The notes beneath the pieces were generated by a model. That model searched no databases and was not told the DNA's origin. It saw only the letters and a program-made list of their open reading frames with translations. The position numbers were made by a program, and so were the translations under genes. This document shows, one piece after another, positions 49,001 to 59,607 of a stretch of 64,000 nucleotides of DNA. Within the stretch, counting starts at the first letter, position 1, and every line of letters begins with the position of its first letter. This DNA comes from Galaxea fascicularis (lineage: Eukaryota > Cnidaria > Anthozoa > Scleractinia > Euphylliidae), in NCBI GenBank assembly GCA_948470475.1, contig OX419339.1, forward strand, positions 21,416,282 to 21,480,281, read 5' to 3'.

Positions 49001-50130
49001 GAACGTGGGTGTAATAATGTGTTTCTGAAATCTTTTGGCTCTTTGATAAACTGCAGGGTTTTGGGCTTATGTTAAGGCTTCTTTTATCCTGTAAGCAATT
49101 GGTTTCTCCTGTGCTTCCAGAGAGAGAAACCACTGCAAGGAACTGTTTGTTTCTAGGTGAGTGAGCCGCCGTCCAGTACCACAGATGAATAAATTAAATT
49201 TGATTGGTAAAACTTGTTTTGGCGCTTGCGCATGCTTTCAGCTTCATACTGCTGTGTTTGGGCAAGCCCACTGTGCGGAAGAAATTGAAACAGTTGTGTG
49301 CAAGGTGACAAATTCCTCTGTGACCGAGTTTTAGGATGAACCTTTGAGTACCGTTCTTGAGGGATTAAAATCCCTCGGAATATGACAAGACATCATATTT
49401 TTCATAAAGATGAGATACAATGGCACTAGTCTTCTTTGAACTGCAATCTTTCGGGCTGTCTGTTGCAAGTTACTTGATGTTGAATGCCGCTCCATTATTC
49501 TTTGAGGCTCAGTGCTGTACTTTGCTCGAAATTCTATCTTTAATGCTTGCAGCACGGTTCATTTACTTTTGATGACTGCCAATCTCCTTAAAAAGCTTGA
49601 TGTGCTTTATGTGGTCTTTGCCCAATGGAAATTGTATTGTTGTATTAATCCCGAACAAATGCATCCCTTGGGATGTGACATAGTTGCTCACAGTGGTTTC
49701 TCTCTCTGGAAGTGTAGGAGAAGCCAAGTGCTTGAAGGGTAGGCTTCTTTTTAGTTCCAAGACAAATAAATTGATGGAGTTATCTGTATGTTTAATTTAA
49801 TTTGGTAGAGGTTTGTTGGGTGCATTAGTTTGAGATGCATTATTTGTCTCACTAATTATTAAACAGCTATATTAAATCATGCTACAGTGTACATGTGTAA
49901 CTAACTGTTTTGATTGCTTTCAGCTGGTAAACCTTGGGTAAAGCTTCCAGCTGTAACTCCAGCACAAATAGTGGCTGCTAGATGTATCAGGAAGTTTTTT
50001 ACTGGACGTCTAGATGCACCAGTAAGATCAATTATGACATGTTTACACTGCATCTACCAATTTTTTACTAACAAATTATGGTAATAGCCCATTTTACAGT
50101 TTTGAGTTCAGTGACCTGACCTTTGAGTAG

Positions 50131-50161
<31 letters not shown>

Positions 50162-53100
50162 CAAACCTTGCTCTTTTTCTAATGTAAGTCATGTTGTTGT
50201 TATTCTCAAAGGCCAAGTTACTGAACACTCAACTATACAATGGGCTATTCAAATCTATCCCTGATTCCATCTGTCTTTCATATTCATGCATGGTTGTGTC
50301 GGTGGGTGAGATCAAATATGGACTGATAGCGGCTGTCATTGGTACCCTAATTTACATGCTGACAACAGATCTCACCCCACAAAAGAATACTATAAGGCCC
50401 ATTATGAGAATAACAGCTGTTATAGCTGAAGATATTATCTAGAAGAGTGTGGTTACAAATTATTCTAAAAAGAGTAACTAAAATATGTAGTTAGATAACT
50501 ATAGTCTGACACTTTTTCTTTTTACAGATCGTAAGTTACCCACCTTTTCCAGGCAATGAAATGAATTATCTTAGGGTACAGATTGCAAGAATCTCTGCTG
50601 GCACTCACATTAGCCCGTCAGGGTACTACATGTTTGAAGAAGAGGAGGAGGAGGAAGAGGAGGGTGAAGGTAAGTGGATTTCAAATGACCCTTCTCATCC
50701 ATTGGTTAAATTGATTGTTATTGAACATTGAGAGAACTTAAATCAAAATTACTATGAGATTGTGTAATTCTGTTAATGTTTTTTGAGAAATTTCCCTTTC
50801 CTTCCCACAGTACGAGATTCATTCATGTTAAATGTTGACTTTGAGGGGATCAGTGTAAGGGAGCTGGCAGATCCAGCACTTCATAATTGGGTTCATCATG
50901 TACAGCACATATTACCACAGGTAAGTGATTTAAGGTTACTGTACAGTCTGTATACCTTCAGGGGTGTCTCGTGTCCAAGCGATGTAGCATGTTTGGTTTA
51001 AACTTTAGATACCTAAACCCCTTAATAAAAATTAGAGCTTATAGAGCTGGCTATCAAACTAGAGGTATACCAAGAATTTTGAAATAAAATGAATTGTCAA
51101 ATTTTTCATGACCTCTAAATGCTAGCATCCAAGTCATCTTTTCAAAGCTACAAGTCAAAGAGAATTTTGTCTTTCACCAATTTAATTTGTTCCTCAGTTT
51201 AATTTCGGAACCAGAGCACTAAAAAACTGTGTCTGTGTTTTGCCATACTCATTTACATTGAAAAATTATAGCACAAATTTTCGAAAAAGTATTTAAAAAA
51301 TGTGAAATGATCGTACAGAAATCGCTTTCAGAGAAAAAATATTTCAAAATAAAAAATTTGCAGACACTTTTTTGTCTATTATATGTTAATCTAGCCACTG
51401 TCCAAATTTGAGGGCAAATAAACAATTCCCTTTCAGTTTTGAAAAAAATCGATTTGAGAAAACAGTGCTAAGAATGTCAATCGAACGGGTATTTCTTAAC
51501 TTCCAGCCAATATTTAAATTTTTTCAATAAGCTTTTTTTACATTAGAGATCTCATTTCGATCATTACCCAAATTTGCAGATAATTGCTGATTGGAAGGTA
51601 TACGGTAACCATAATTTTATTTTGAATTTTGTTAAGCCCGCCGCACACGTGAGGAAAGAGCTGAGCAAAATTCCTCGCGAGGCAGTTAGCTCAGCCGTTT
51701 CCTCACGTCTGCGGCAAATTTTCGGTGAGAAATTCGCCTCGCGAGGCCGTGAGGACAATATCAAACATGTTTGATATTTTCCTCATCGCCTCATCCCCGA
51801 GGCTGAGCTAACTGCCTCGCGAGGAATTTTGCTCAGCTCTTTCCTCACGTGTGCGGCGGGCTTTACGAGTACCTATTTTTAAATAGTTAACACAGTTACA
51901 ACACACATTAACAACCATGGCTTCAACCTTGTTTGTTTATCTTTGCTTGTGAAAACTTTAAGTCAAACCCTTACCTAACACTACCTTATTTATGCACCTG
52001 TGGCAGAATTCTAGAACTTCTAATTCAAGTATTCCCTGCTAGCAGAGGCTCTTTTCCTGATGTCGCTGACGGGAGAAAAGAGACCTCTGCCATGGATCGA
52101 AAACGGCTTTGATTTAAGGTTGATCTGAAGGTATACGGTAACCTTCATTTTATTTTGAATTTTGTTACGAGTACCTATTTTTGAATAGTTAACACAGTAA
52201 CAACACACAGCAACATAGCTTTACACCATACCAATTACACCACACCTATTAAGATCACCGATCGTTTCACATGTACCTCCGCAAATGTGATTTATAAGCT
52301 GCGGGAAAGGAATGTTGCTCTCGGGTAAGCAGGCGTTTGTGGGGTGGAGGTGAAATACGACTCCCCTAAAAACGACTGCGTGGGAGGCTAGGCTATCTGC
52401 GGCCTTTCCCTACATCAAGGTACGACGGAAAGCCGAAAATGTTTTTTTAAACTGAAATATTTTGAAGATCATTCCTGGTAACATATAATATAGACGTTTG
52501 AGAAGATTTCACCAACCTGTTTTTTAAATAAGATAAAAGATTTCAATTTTGGGAGCTCGACTGAATGCGTCATATGGTTGCCATGGTAACAGGTTTTCTG
52601 AAATAAATGTCATGTAAGGAATCTATGATGTTTCGCTTATTTGTGTGCCAAATTTCATAGTGATACGATGAACCAAACATAATTAAGACAAGAAATTCCG
52701 CTGAATTTGAAAGCGGCCGTTTTAGCCATTTGGACCCGGCCTATTATGCTTAGAATGTAGCTCAAGTCGATCGTAATTTAAAATTTTGAGACTCTGAGAA
52801 AACACCTCTGTCCAAGAGACTTTTAGTAGCGTTATGGGCGATGCGTGAAATGATTTCAGTTAAGATAAGATTGCATCATCATTTCGAATATGCGGTTCGG
52901 ATGTAATTTTCATTTCGAATACGCGGTTCGGATGTAATTTTTGAAGAGAATTTGGCAATTGTCTTACAAATCATCCACATGGCAATCACTAAGGCCTGAT
53001 GCAATTCATATCGGTTCGGTAGAGTTTTCTTTCATTTAATTTATGAACGAATTGCTTTGCGGTTCGGCGTCTGCCCAATTCATGTCTGGTCTCTGGGGAA

Positions 53101-56100
53101 TTTCCAAGCTTATCGCGTTAATGATTGCCAACTTGAACAACTAGTTGAATGGTCACTTTAGAGGTTTCTATGACCACGTGTCCAAATGGCCTATCTTTTC
53201 TAAACCAATGCGTGAGCAGAATGGTTATTTGTACTCAGTCATTTGTAATAAATAACCAATTTTCACTTTAGTACGTATGCATAGGTTGCTTGGCCTAACT
53301 TGACGGCTATCTCCCTACGGGGCATGTAGCAGCTCTCGTAAGGTCTCACTAGATTGGCTTGCAACCCTTCAGGTGAACAAAAGAACAAACAACACAAACA
53401 ATGGACCCTATCCCTAAAACAATAGAGGTGCTACACTATGATTGCGTATGAAGTTTAGAGCTTAAGAGAGCTGCTACAGTACCCGGGGCCCTACATCCGA
53501 GAGACTCGGGTTCAGATTCGGTTACTGGCGATCCTCTTTGATAATTTTCTTTTCTTCTTCTTTCTGTTCTACTTTTTTTACATATCATATTTACTAATCG
53601 TTGAGCTTTAGAGTGATTTTGCAATTTTACATGGAAATTCAATCGGTATTTAGTACAAACAAACGGCCCAAACACCAAATGACCGGCCGTTCGATTTGTT
53701 TGATAAGTCGGGGAAATCGACGATTTAATCCTACCGAGGTTATATTTTCATCAAGGTGTACTGTGCGATTCCGTAGACCTTTATGTTATTTCTTAAATTA
53801 AGCTGCAATTTACGCTCGCCATAGTACATGAAGCGATCTTCGGCTGTCGGCACTATGGGTCGCGCGTGACTATCAACTTGTTACGTGACACGAAAATGAT
53901 TTCAGCTGAGAAACTTATTGCACCATCATTTCAGATCATTTCCAGTACTAGGTTCGGGTGTAATTTTAGAAGAGAATTTGGCCATCTTCTTACAAATCCA
54001 CTAAATCATAGTCACCTGATATAATCCATTTCAAGTCCGTGGATCGATTCAATAGATTTAAAATACAGTTTAAGTTCAAAAAGCAACAAAGGTCTTGGGA
54101 ATCGCCTAACACATCCTAATGATGATATCGTAGTTTTGATCAGAGAAATGCTTCGATTTTCTCGAATTTATTGATCCTTTCTCGAGTAAACACAAAGTCT
54201 TTGTTTGCGTGACAAACCGGATGCGTGACTGCCATGCATTAAGAAGTCTTGGTATTTGCTGTACCTTAACTTCCCAAAGTATGCAATCACTGAGTAAAAA
54301 GAGAGTCGTAGAACATGCTTGAATTAACTTAGAGTCTTTTAATTTTTGAAGTAGGTGGGGATATACAAAAAAGAGCAAAGGATTCTATTGCTGAAGTGAA
54401 GTCAACATGCTGATTTTATATCAAGGCAGCCGGGGATATACCTCAAAATATCAGGGAAAAATCCCCAGCCCCTGGCCCTTAATGACAGTTCTGCATACAT
54501 CATGCACAACACAAACTTTTACAACAAGTCTTTTGTAGACTATTCAATTATTTTTACTTAATATGTGTATAACTGTCGATAAACCTTCTTAACTCGACGG
54601 TACACAACACAGTAAACCGTAGGTTGAAACTAAAAGATAAACGAACTAAAAGTTACAACATAAATAAAAAGAATTGCACCGGCTGCCAACGAAATACAGC
54701 TAACAAGAAACGACGATAAAGACTATACTTACATTGTTACGGCTACTAAAAACAACTGCGGGATAAACTGCGAGAACTTCACTACACGTGCTATGGGAAA
54801 AATAGAAACTCGCGCGTAGCGCGTCCACTGCAAAGGAAAAACTGCTATGCCCCAAAAAAACAAGAAAACTAAGGCTTATATATGACAAACACTGTAATTA
54901 CATGCACAACACGACGAGACTAAAATAAAGGTGTAAATTGTGATGAACTGCAAAAACAACTCGGAACGAAGGTGTGACACACAAACAATAAAACACTAAC
55001 GAGCAGGCTACAAAAAATAAAACAAACGAACCAGCGCCCAGGGATCTTACAATGTGAATGTTATGTTTTTTAAGGGTCGCTGTGTTTGGCACAACCCCAT
55101 TGAAAAACCAGAGGATGATTTTGAAGAAGAGGAAGAGGAAGAAGAAAGAGAAGATGTAGAGGAGCCAAAACCTGAATCTGGACCACAATTGTTAACTTCC
55201 ATAGCTGAAGATGAAGGTGCATTTTAGTTAATGTACTTAGTGCCTATCACCCTTGGCCGGTTTGTTTTTTTTTTTTTCTGAAAAGTAGACATGGTAAAAA
55301 AGCAATAACAAAGAAAAAAACTGGATTAGAAGCGCTCTGTGATTTTTAAAACGCAATCGGAATCAAGGTTTTCGAAGCTAAACCACGCACAAAGAAGTCT
55401 GGCACCAGTATTAGTCGTGACGTCAACCCAGTATCTCCACAACATACGAACAACTAAAACTATAAGCGATTCAGTGAGAAATCCACCCGAGGAGACGATT
55501 TTGGCTGACAAAATGTCTGAAAGTCAATCCGACTCCGAGATAAGCGATTACTCTGTTGATTCAGAATACAACTATATCCCTGGATATATCCACCCAGTTC
55601 TTTCATCGTTTTTTCGCCTCGGGACGGGCATCACCGAAGAAAGGTATAGCGTGAAGAATTATACCTTTCTGCACATCTGGAAAGGCAGAACATCCCCCAG
55701 CCACACACCTTCCCGGCATATTTCCTTCTGTTGAGCGAAGGTAACGATACCGGGTTGACGTCACAAGCTAGTTAGTTCCCAGGCTTTCGATTGCTCCTTT
55801 TTGAATTAAAAATGGCGGAAAAATTAGCTTTTCGGGGGTTTTTGCCCTCTGATAAAAGAAGTCAAAGGGTAGAATAAGGTTTATTTCTTCACAGAGCATC
55901 TTTGGTAGACATAAATTATCGGAATTTATTATCAGTAGGTAGGGGTGATAGGCACTTTAAATACTGGCCAAGCTCGACTTTGTCTTTCTTTGTTTAAGTG
56001 TTATGTTGTGAGCACTCAATAGGCCATTTTCGAGTTCATGTCTGCCTCCTCTTCAAAGCGAGTCTAAGTGCAAAGTTTTTGTTATGAAAATTAGTTTCTA

Positions 56101-57165
56101 TTCATATGTAAAGTAGAACTAATTACCATCACAAAAATTTCGCACTTAGACTCGCTTTGAAGAGGAGGCAGACATGAACTCGGAAATGGCCTATATCGTT
56201 TCCAGAGTTCCCCTTCTCTTTGACCAGTGGTGAGGGTACATGAAGCTGTGGAATGTTGTGACCCAGGTGGCCATGCTTGAAGTTCAGTGCCATTTTGTAC
56301 TTCTGGCCCTCTGTATTGTTTGAAAACAATCAGAATCCTAAATTAAAGCTGATGGAACTTTTGAGAGACACTTGTTTTTTCAAGTGTTTTGTTGTTGCTG
56401 TTGTTGTTGTTGTTTCAGCTTTGAATGGTATGCCTGCCTGGACTCCCAGTGTGTCATCTGAACTGTTACCACAGTACGGCCTTGCTGTCATGCGTTCCAA
56501 CAGATGGCCTGGCGCAGTAGCTTTTGCTAAAGACAGGTGTGTTGTGAAGTATCCCTGTAACTACACAACCATTCTGCTTGTTCTTGTCTTCATTGTGTGT
56601 CAAGTAGAATTATTTTTCAAGATGTTTGCCGATGGCAAAGCAGGGAAGGGAACAAGGAACAAACACAGGAACCTAGGAAAAGGGGATGCTGGAAGAGGGA
56701 TGGCTAAGGTTTTGAGTGTGGGACAGAAAGGCAAGCATTTGGCCACTCTGTATTACATTTACATTACAGAAAAAGGGCAGGTTTTTTTTAATTCCTATTT
56801 ACAATACTTGAAAATGCTTGATTAAACGTTCTTATGTACCTATGCTTCTGAAAACTGTTGTGTGTGCTGATAACATTTGGCTATTTAGCTGTAAGTTTGG
56901 TTTAGCAGACATGTTTAAGTCTAGCTATTTCTTCAGAAAATTTGAAAACATCTACATTGGTTGGGGTCATAAATTTGATGCGGACAACTATACCCCACCG
57001 CCACCCCCTGCGGCGATGGAGGAGTACCCTGTCGTACCGGAGGTGACTGAAGTCGACGATCCGACAGTTGAGGAGGAGCGGGCGCTAAAGAAAGCACAGG
57101 AGGAAGCTATGGAGGCTGCTGAAGATATGGACGATGTGGATGATGACGAGGAAGATGATGACTAG
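44283..57165 (+). CDS. RSPH4A: Radial spoke head protein, RSPH4A/RSPH6A type (14 exons)
   Basis: Coding exons: 44283-44350, 44451-44512, 44642-44706, 45683-45742, 47808-48000, 48244-48332, 48571-48622, 48885-49004, 49924-50021, 50528-50666, 50811-50920, 55075-55216, 56419-56536, 56937-57165 (stop TAG). They total 1545 nt, 514 residues, all GT-AG and in phase. Conserved segments in order: [121 protein letters not shown], and [18 protein letters not shown] near the C-terminus. Several Glu-rich tracts lie between and the end is acidic. In relatives this protein sits in the radial spoke head of motile 9+2 cilia. One gene probably stands for the vertebrate RSPH4A/RSPH6A pair, so the symbol is a group label. 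Exon 7 could begin 3 bases earlier. Confidence 0.95.
45778..45909. mobile_element. Short palindromic MITE with GGATAGTGCTATCC cores
   Basis: The left GGCCCTGGTTGTTCAAA and right TTTGAACAACTGGGGCC are inverted copies. Between them are mirrored ATAGCACTATCCA / TGGATAGTGCTATCC segments. Similar elements are widespread in marine invertebrate genomes, as I recall. It is in RSPH intron 4. Confidence 0.75.
46455..47745 (+). mobile_element. 5'-truncated LINE with intact reverse transcriptase C-terminal half
   Basis: An open frame runs from about 46470 to the stop at 47516-47518. It contains [20 protein letters not shown], the catalytic FADDTSIIL block, [32 protein letters not shown], a thumb/C-terminal ILIPYITYG-like segment ([14 protein letters not shown]), and LQKRALRLI, ending [13 protein letters not shown]. 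These are the ordered blocks of CR1/Jockey-type reverse transcriptases. The endonuclease and the first part of the polymerase are missing, as expected for 5' truncation. An AT-rich 3' UTR follows to about 47745. It lies in RSPH intron 4 in the sense orientation and looks recent compared with the other LINE pieces. Confidence 0.88.
49075..49755. mobile_element. Inverted-repeat element with ~60-bp arms
   Basis: The left arm contains GGTTTCTCCTGTGCTTCCAG then AGAGAGAAACCACTG. The right arm is its inverted copy (CAGTGGTTTCTCTCTCTGGA...GGAGAAGCC) with a few changes and extends outward over AAGGCTTCTTTT. The interior carries the dispersed repeat also seen at 32835-33065. It lies in RSPH intron 8. 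The exact ends are uncertain by about 10 bases. Confidence 0.7.
50935..51615. repeat. Repeat related to the 35409-36320 element
   Basis: It shares ATACCTTCAGGGGTGTC, GATGTAGCA and TAGAGCTGGC.ATCAAACT segments with the TOX-intron element, in order. The left edge TTTAAGGTTACTGTA and the right GGTATACGGTAACC are roughly inverted, so this is probably another TTAA-type element with damaged ends. It is in RSPH intron 11. Confidence 0.6.
51635..51862. mobile_element. Foldback MITE with perfect ~62-bp arms and TTA target duplication
   Basis: The left arm starts AGCCCGCCGCACACGTGAGG and the right arm is its perfect inverted copy for about 62 bases. TTA is duplicated outside (51632-51634 and 51863-51865), as for PIF/Harbinger. 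A smaller mirrored segment around ATCAAACATGTTTGAT forms the centre. The same flanking sequence without the insert is present at 52131-52205. Confidence 0.92.
52131..52205. repeat. Paralogous empty site of the 51635-51862 MITE
   Basis: The sequence reads through from TTTTGAATTTTGTTA to CGAGTACCTATTTTTGAATA without interruption. At 51594-51908 the same two segments are split by the MITE plus a second TTA. About 75 bases match with few differences. Confidence 0.9.
52850..53960. repeat. Local repeats in RSPH intron 11
   Basis: A 32-bp unit (CATTTCGAATA.GCGGTTCGG then ATGTAATTTT) is tandemly duplicated near 52881-52941. A diverged longer copy of the region returns at about 53883-54000 (GATTTCAG, GGTTCGG.TGTAATTTT, AGAGAATTTGGC.AT). 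The rest of the 4.15-kb intron, up to 55074, shows no gene. Confidence 0.55.
55240..55953. mobile_element. Inverted-repeat element carrying a short acidic open frame
   Basis: The left AGTGCCTATCACCC and right GGGGTGATAGGCACT are inverted copies. The target duplication is not clear. Inside, on the plus strand, an open frame ending at 55734 includes [20 protein letters not shown] followed by [13 protein letters not shown]. It could be the first exon of an element-encoded protein, but I do not recognise it. It is in RSPH intron 12. Confidence 0.6.
56022..56190. mobile_element. Palindromic MITE with TA flanks
   Basis: The left arm GGCCATTTTCGAGTTCATGT continues through CTGCCTCCTCTTCAAAGCGA. The right arm mirrors about 50 bases with one or two changes. 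TA is present outside both ends. It is in RSPH intron 12. Confidence 0.8.
56389..56415. repeat. (TTG)n microsatellite
   Basis: GTTGTTGTTGCTGTTGTTG run within the polypyrimidine-rich end of RSPH intron 12, just before the acceptor at 56418. Confidence 0.85.
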
Positions 57166-57263
57166 TAAGATCACACTCTGCTTAATTCTGAAGCTGTTGT
57201 AAAGCTCTGCAGTGGACCGCATTATCTGTATATACAAATGTATATAGTTTGTTTAACGTGTAG

Positions 57264-57269
57264 AATAAA
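57264..57269 (+). terminator. Polyadenylation signal of the radial spoke gene
   Basis: AATAAA about 100 bases after the stop codon is the first canonical hexamer, giving a normal short 3' UTR. Confidence 0.65.
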
Positions 57270-57345
57270 AGTTGTAGTATTTTGGCTGGTTTTTCGTCGA
57301 TTTTTGTGTTGCGTCAATTGTTTCCCTCGGATTAACCTGATTTGC

Positions 57346-58146
57346 CGTAGCCTGCGGTGCAGCCGGACTTGTCACTCGAGACCTTGGTGAAAACCGAGAT
57401 ATAGTCCGTCTGCGCAACGGCTCCCAAAAGCTTGTTCTGACATCCCGCTGGTTTGCAGGGATTTCTGTATCCATTTCTGATTGGCTAGATTTCGTACGCG
57501 CTTTGTGACTGGACACCTGATTACACGACAGATAACGCAAATCTGCGCAATGCTAAAAATAATGTATAGGTATTGGCTTTGACCGTTAAGCGCTCGTCGT
57601 TTCTTCGTCTTCGCTACAGTTTCTACAATTGAATTTGAACTCGATCGATCGCAGAGATACATTCAGGATCTCAATTTCGGCGATTAGGTCCACAGATGGC
57701 TCAAGCTCTAGAGAAGAATATGTAGAGGTGTTGTGTTACAACGGTTTGAAATAAAGGTTTGTACGGAAACCAACGGGTTTAATTTAAACGGAAGAAATTA
57801 GGAGTATCACAATAAATTCAAAGTAGCCTGTTGTAGAGTTGTATTCTTTCCTGTTTACCCGCTTTTTGAGTCGATGTGATGCGATTTCGGTGATTTATCT
57901 TTTCCGTGTCTCCACTGCTAAGAGGACCAAATTTCTTTGTGTCGTTCAAGAATATTTTAGCAAAGCGAAGTGGCGTGATCTGTTGCGTAAGCAAATGTCC
58001 AATCACAAAGCACGTAAGAAACCTAGCCAATCGGAAATAGATACAGAAATTCCTGCAAACCCGCGGGACATTAGAACAAGCTTTTGGGAGCCGTTGTGCG
58101 GACTGTGTATGCCGGCAGTATGTTCACTGTCTGCGACGCAGGCTAG
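57346..58146. repeat. Two inverted copies of a ~180-bp repeat
   Basis: 57346-57545 on the minus strand and 57985-58146 on the plus strand share segments such as CAATC.GAAAT.GATACAGAAAT and AGAACAAGCTTTTGGGAGCC, ending GCAGGCTA. The two open frames that look similar in translation arise from this shared non-coding repeat. The spacing is about 440 bases. Confidence 0.75.
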
Positions 58147-59600
58147 ATTTGCCAATGATTTGAGCTTTCTGACAAAACCAATTCCCATGGTATATGTAAC
58201 CGTCCCTTGAAAGTGGTTGCAATGTGGCGTTGAGAGTTGTGAATTGTCAGTCCGCCTAAAGAAGCAGGAACTTGCAGCACTTCTTTCACGCTGAGGTAAC
58301 CTTCTTCTAACTTTGTGTGAGTTAACTGGAACATAGAAATATTTATGGGTGGATTATGTTTCAAATAAAAAGCCAATCATGCGCGAGAAAACTAAACCGC
58401 AAAGAGTAACGGTAATTACTTTGTAGTTTCATTTCGCTTCTGATTGGTTGCTGCACAATGAGAAAAGTCAAAATCAAAGTGTTCACAGTGTTTGGATTCG
58501 CACAGTAAGTCTGTTGTCTGCATCTGAGGTTTTCGATCTTTTGATCTGAAACGAATGTTTCACACTTGGTCAGTTCGTTTTAATATATTCACTATCCTCA
58601 CGTAAACGTTACTTCCCATTGACACCTATCCGTGATGTTACGTCAGTTTTAGTAAACCTTTGTTCCTGCCGCCCATATCTATACGATTGAACCCCTTCCA
58701 GCTTTGGCAGCGTTTTCAAAACATCCGTTCCCGGAGTGTTTTCATTATATGCCTGTGGGCAGAAAAGCCTCATCGGATTAAAGTATTCCTGTTCCGAAAT
58801 AAAAAACGATCAAAACAGATACCTACGAGTTTGAAGCTGAAGTTGAACGTGTGGTAGGGGAAAGGGAGAGATCCATCTTTAAGAGAAAGATTTGAAATAG
58901 GTCAGAATGAGGTTTATCTTTGGATTCAGCATTCAGTATCACAATTAGCATCAGACGATTGGGATAGTAATCATTTAATACTCGTACTCATATTAACCTA
59001 TTGTTGCTTTAATTGTAGAATCCTTAAAAGCAGTTTCACTCACATATATTTCTAAAATTTCCAAACAAAGGTATTTGCATAATTGTCATATGCCCTAATT
59101 TAACTTGATCAGGTTTTTCTGGGGTTGGGGCAGGGTGAGAATTCACACCATTGTTCGTTTACATTTCCGGTGTTGGCAGTGACGTAAGTGACGTTTGTGT
59201 TTCACCCAATAGGCGCAATCGACCGAAATTCAGATGTTAGACACAACCTTATTTGTCGCCTCTTTTTTCCTTTCCCAGTGAAGGCCCGATACGCGGGTTA
59301 CCTAACAAAAGCAGGCAGCAGCCGGCGAGAAGCCTTGCGACAGTAAGGAAGTAAACACTGAATCACATCTTTAATTGGCAGGTCGGTATTTCATATGGCA
59401 TTTCCCACACAAACTGCTGAGTTCTAAATGAAGTTCAACATTTTCATTTTTCAACTTCAATAATTCATGCTGAAGCAAACTCCTGTTATGTCACAGTCAG
59501 TTCCCCAAGGTATGTGGTACCTAATCCTAAATTTCCTTCCAGTGTTCTGTCCCCATAACGACAATCTACTGTTCAAATGTTTACCAAGTTTATTGAGACT
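58147..59600. other. Intergenic sequence without recognised genes
   Basis: No exon, RNA gene or clear repeat boundary was recognised. Open frames are short and unrelated to known families. Confidence 0.45.
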
Positions 59601-59607
59601 CTTTGAA

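Noticed and set aside
53456..53520. tRNA-like stretch with GGTTCAGATTC
   Set aside because: No A box or foldable acceptor stem was found, so it is too weak to call even as a SINE.
54898..55188. Minus-strand hydrophobic open frame of 96 residues
   Set aside because: It overlaps a real RSPH exon on the other strand; its Phe-rich part is the reverse of the Glu-rich codon tract.
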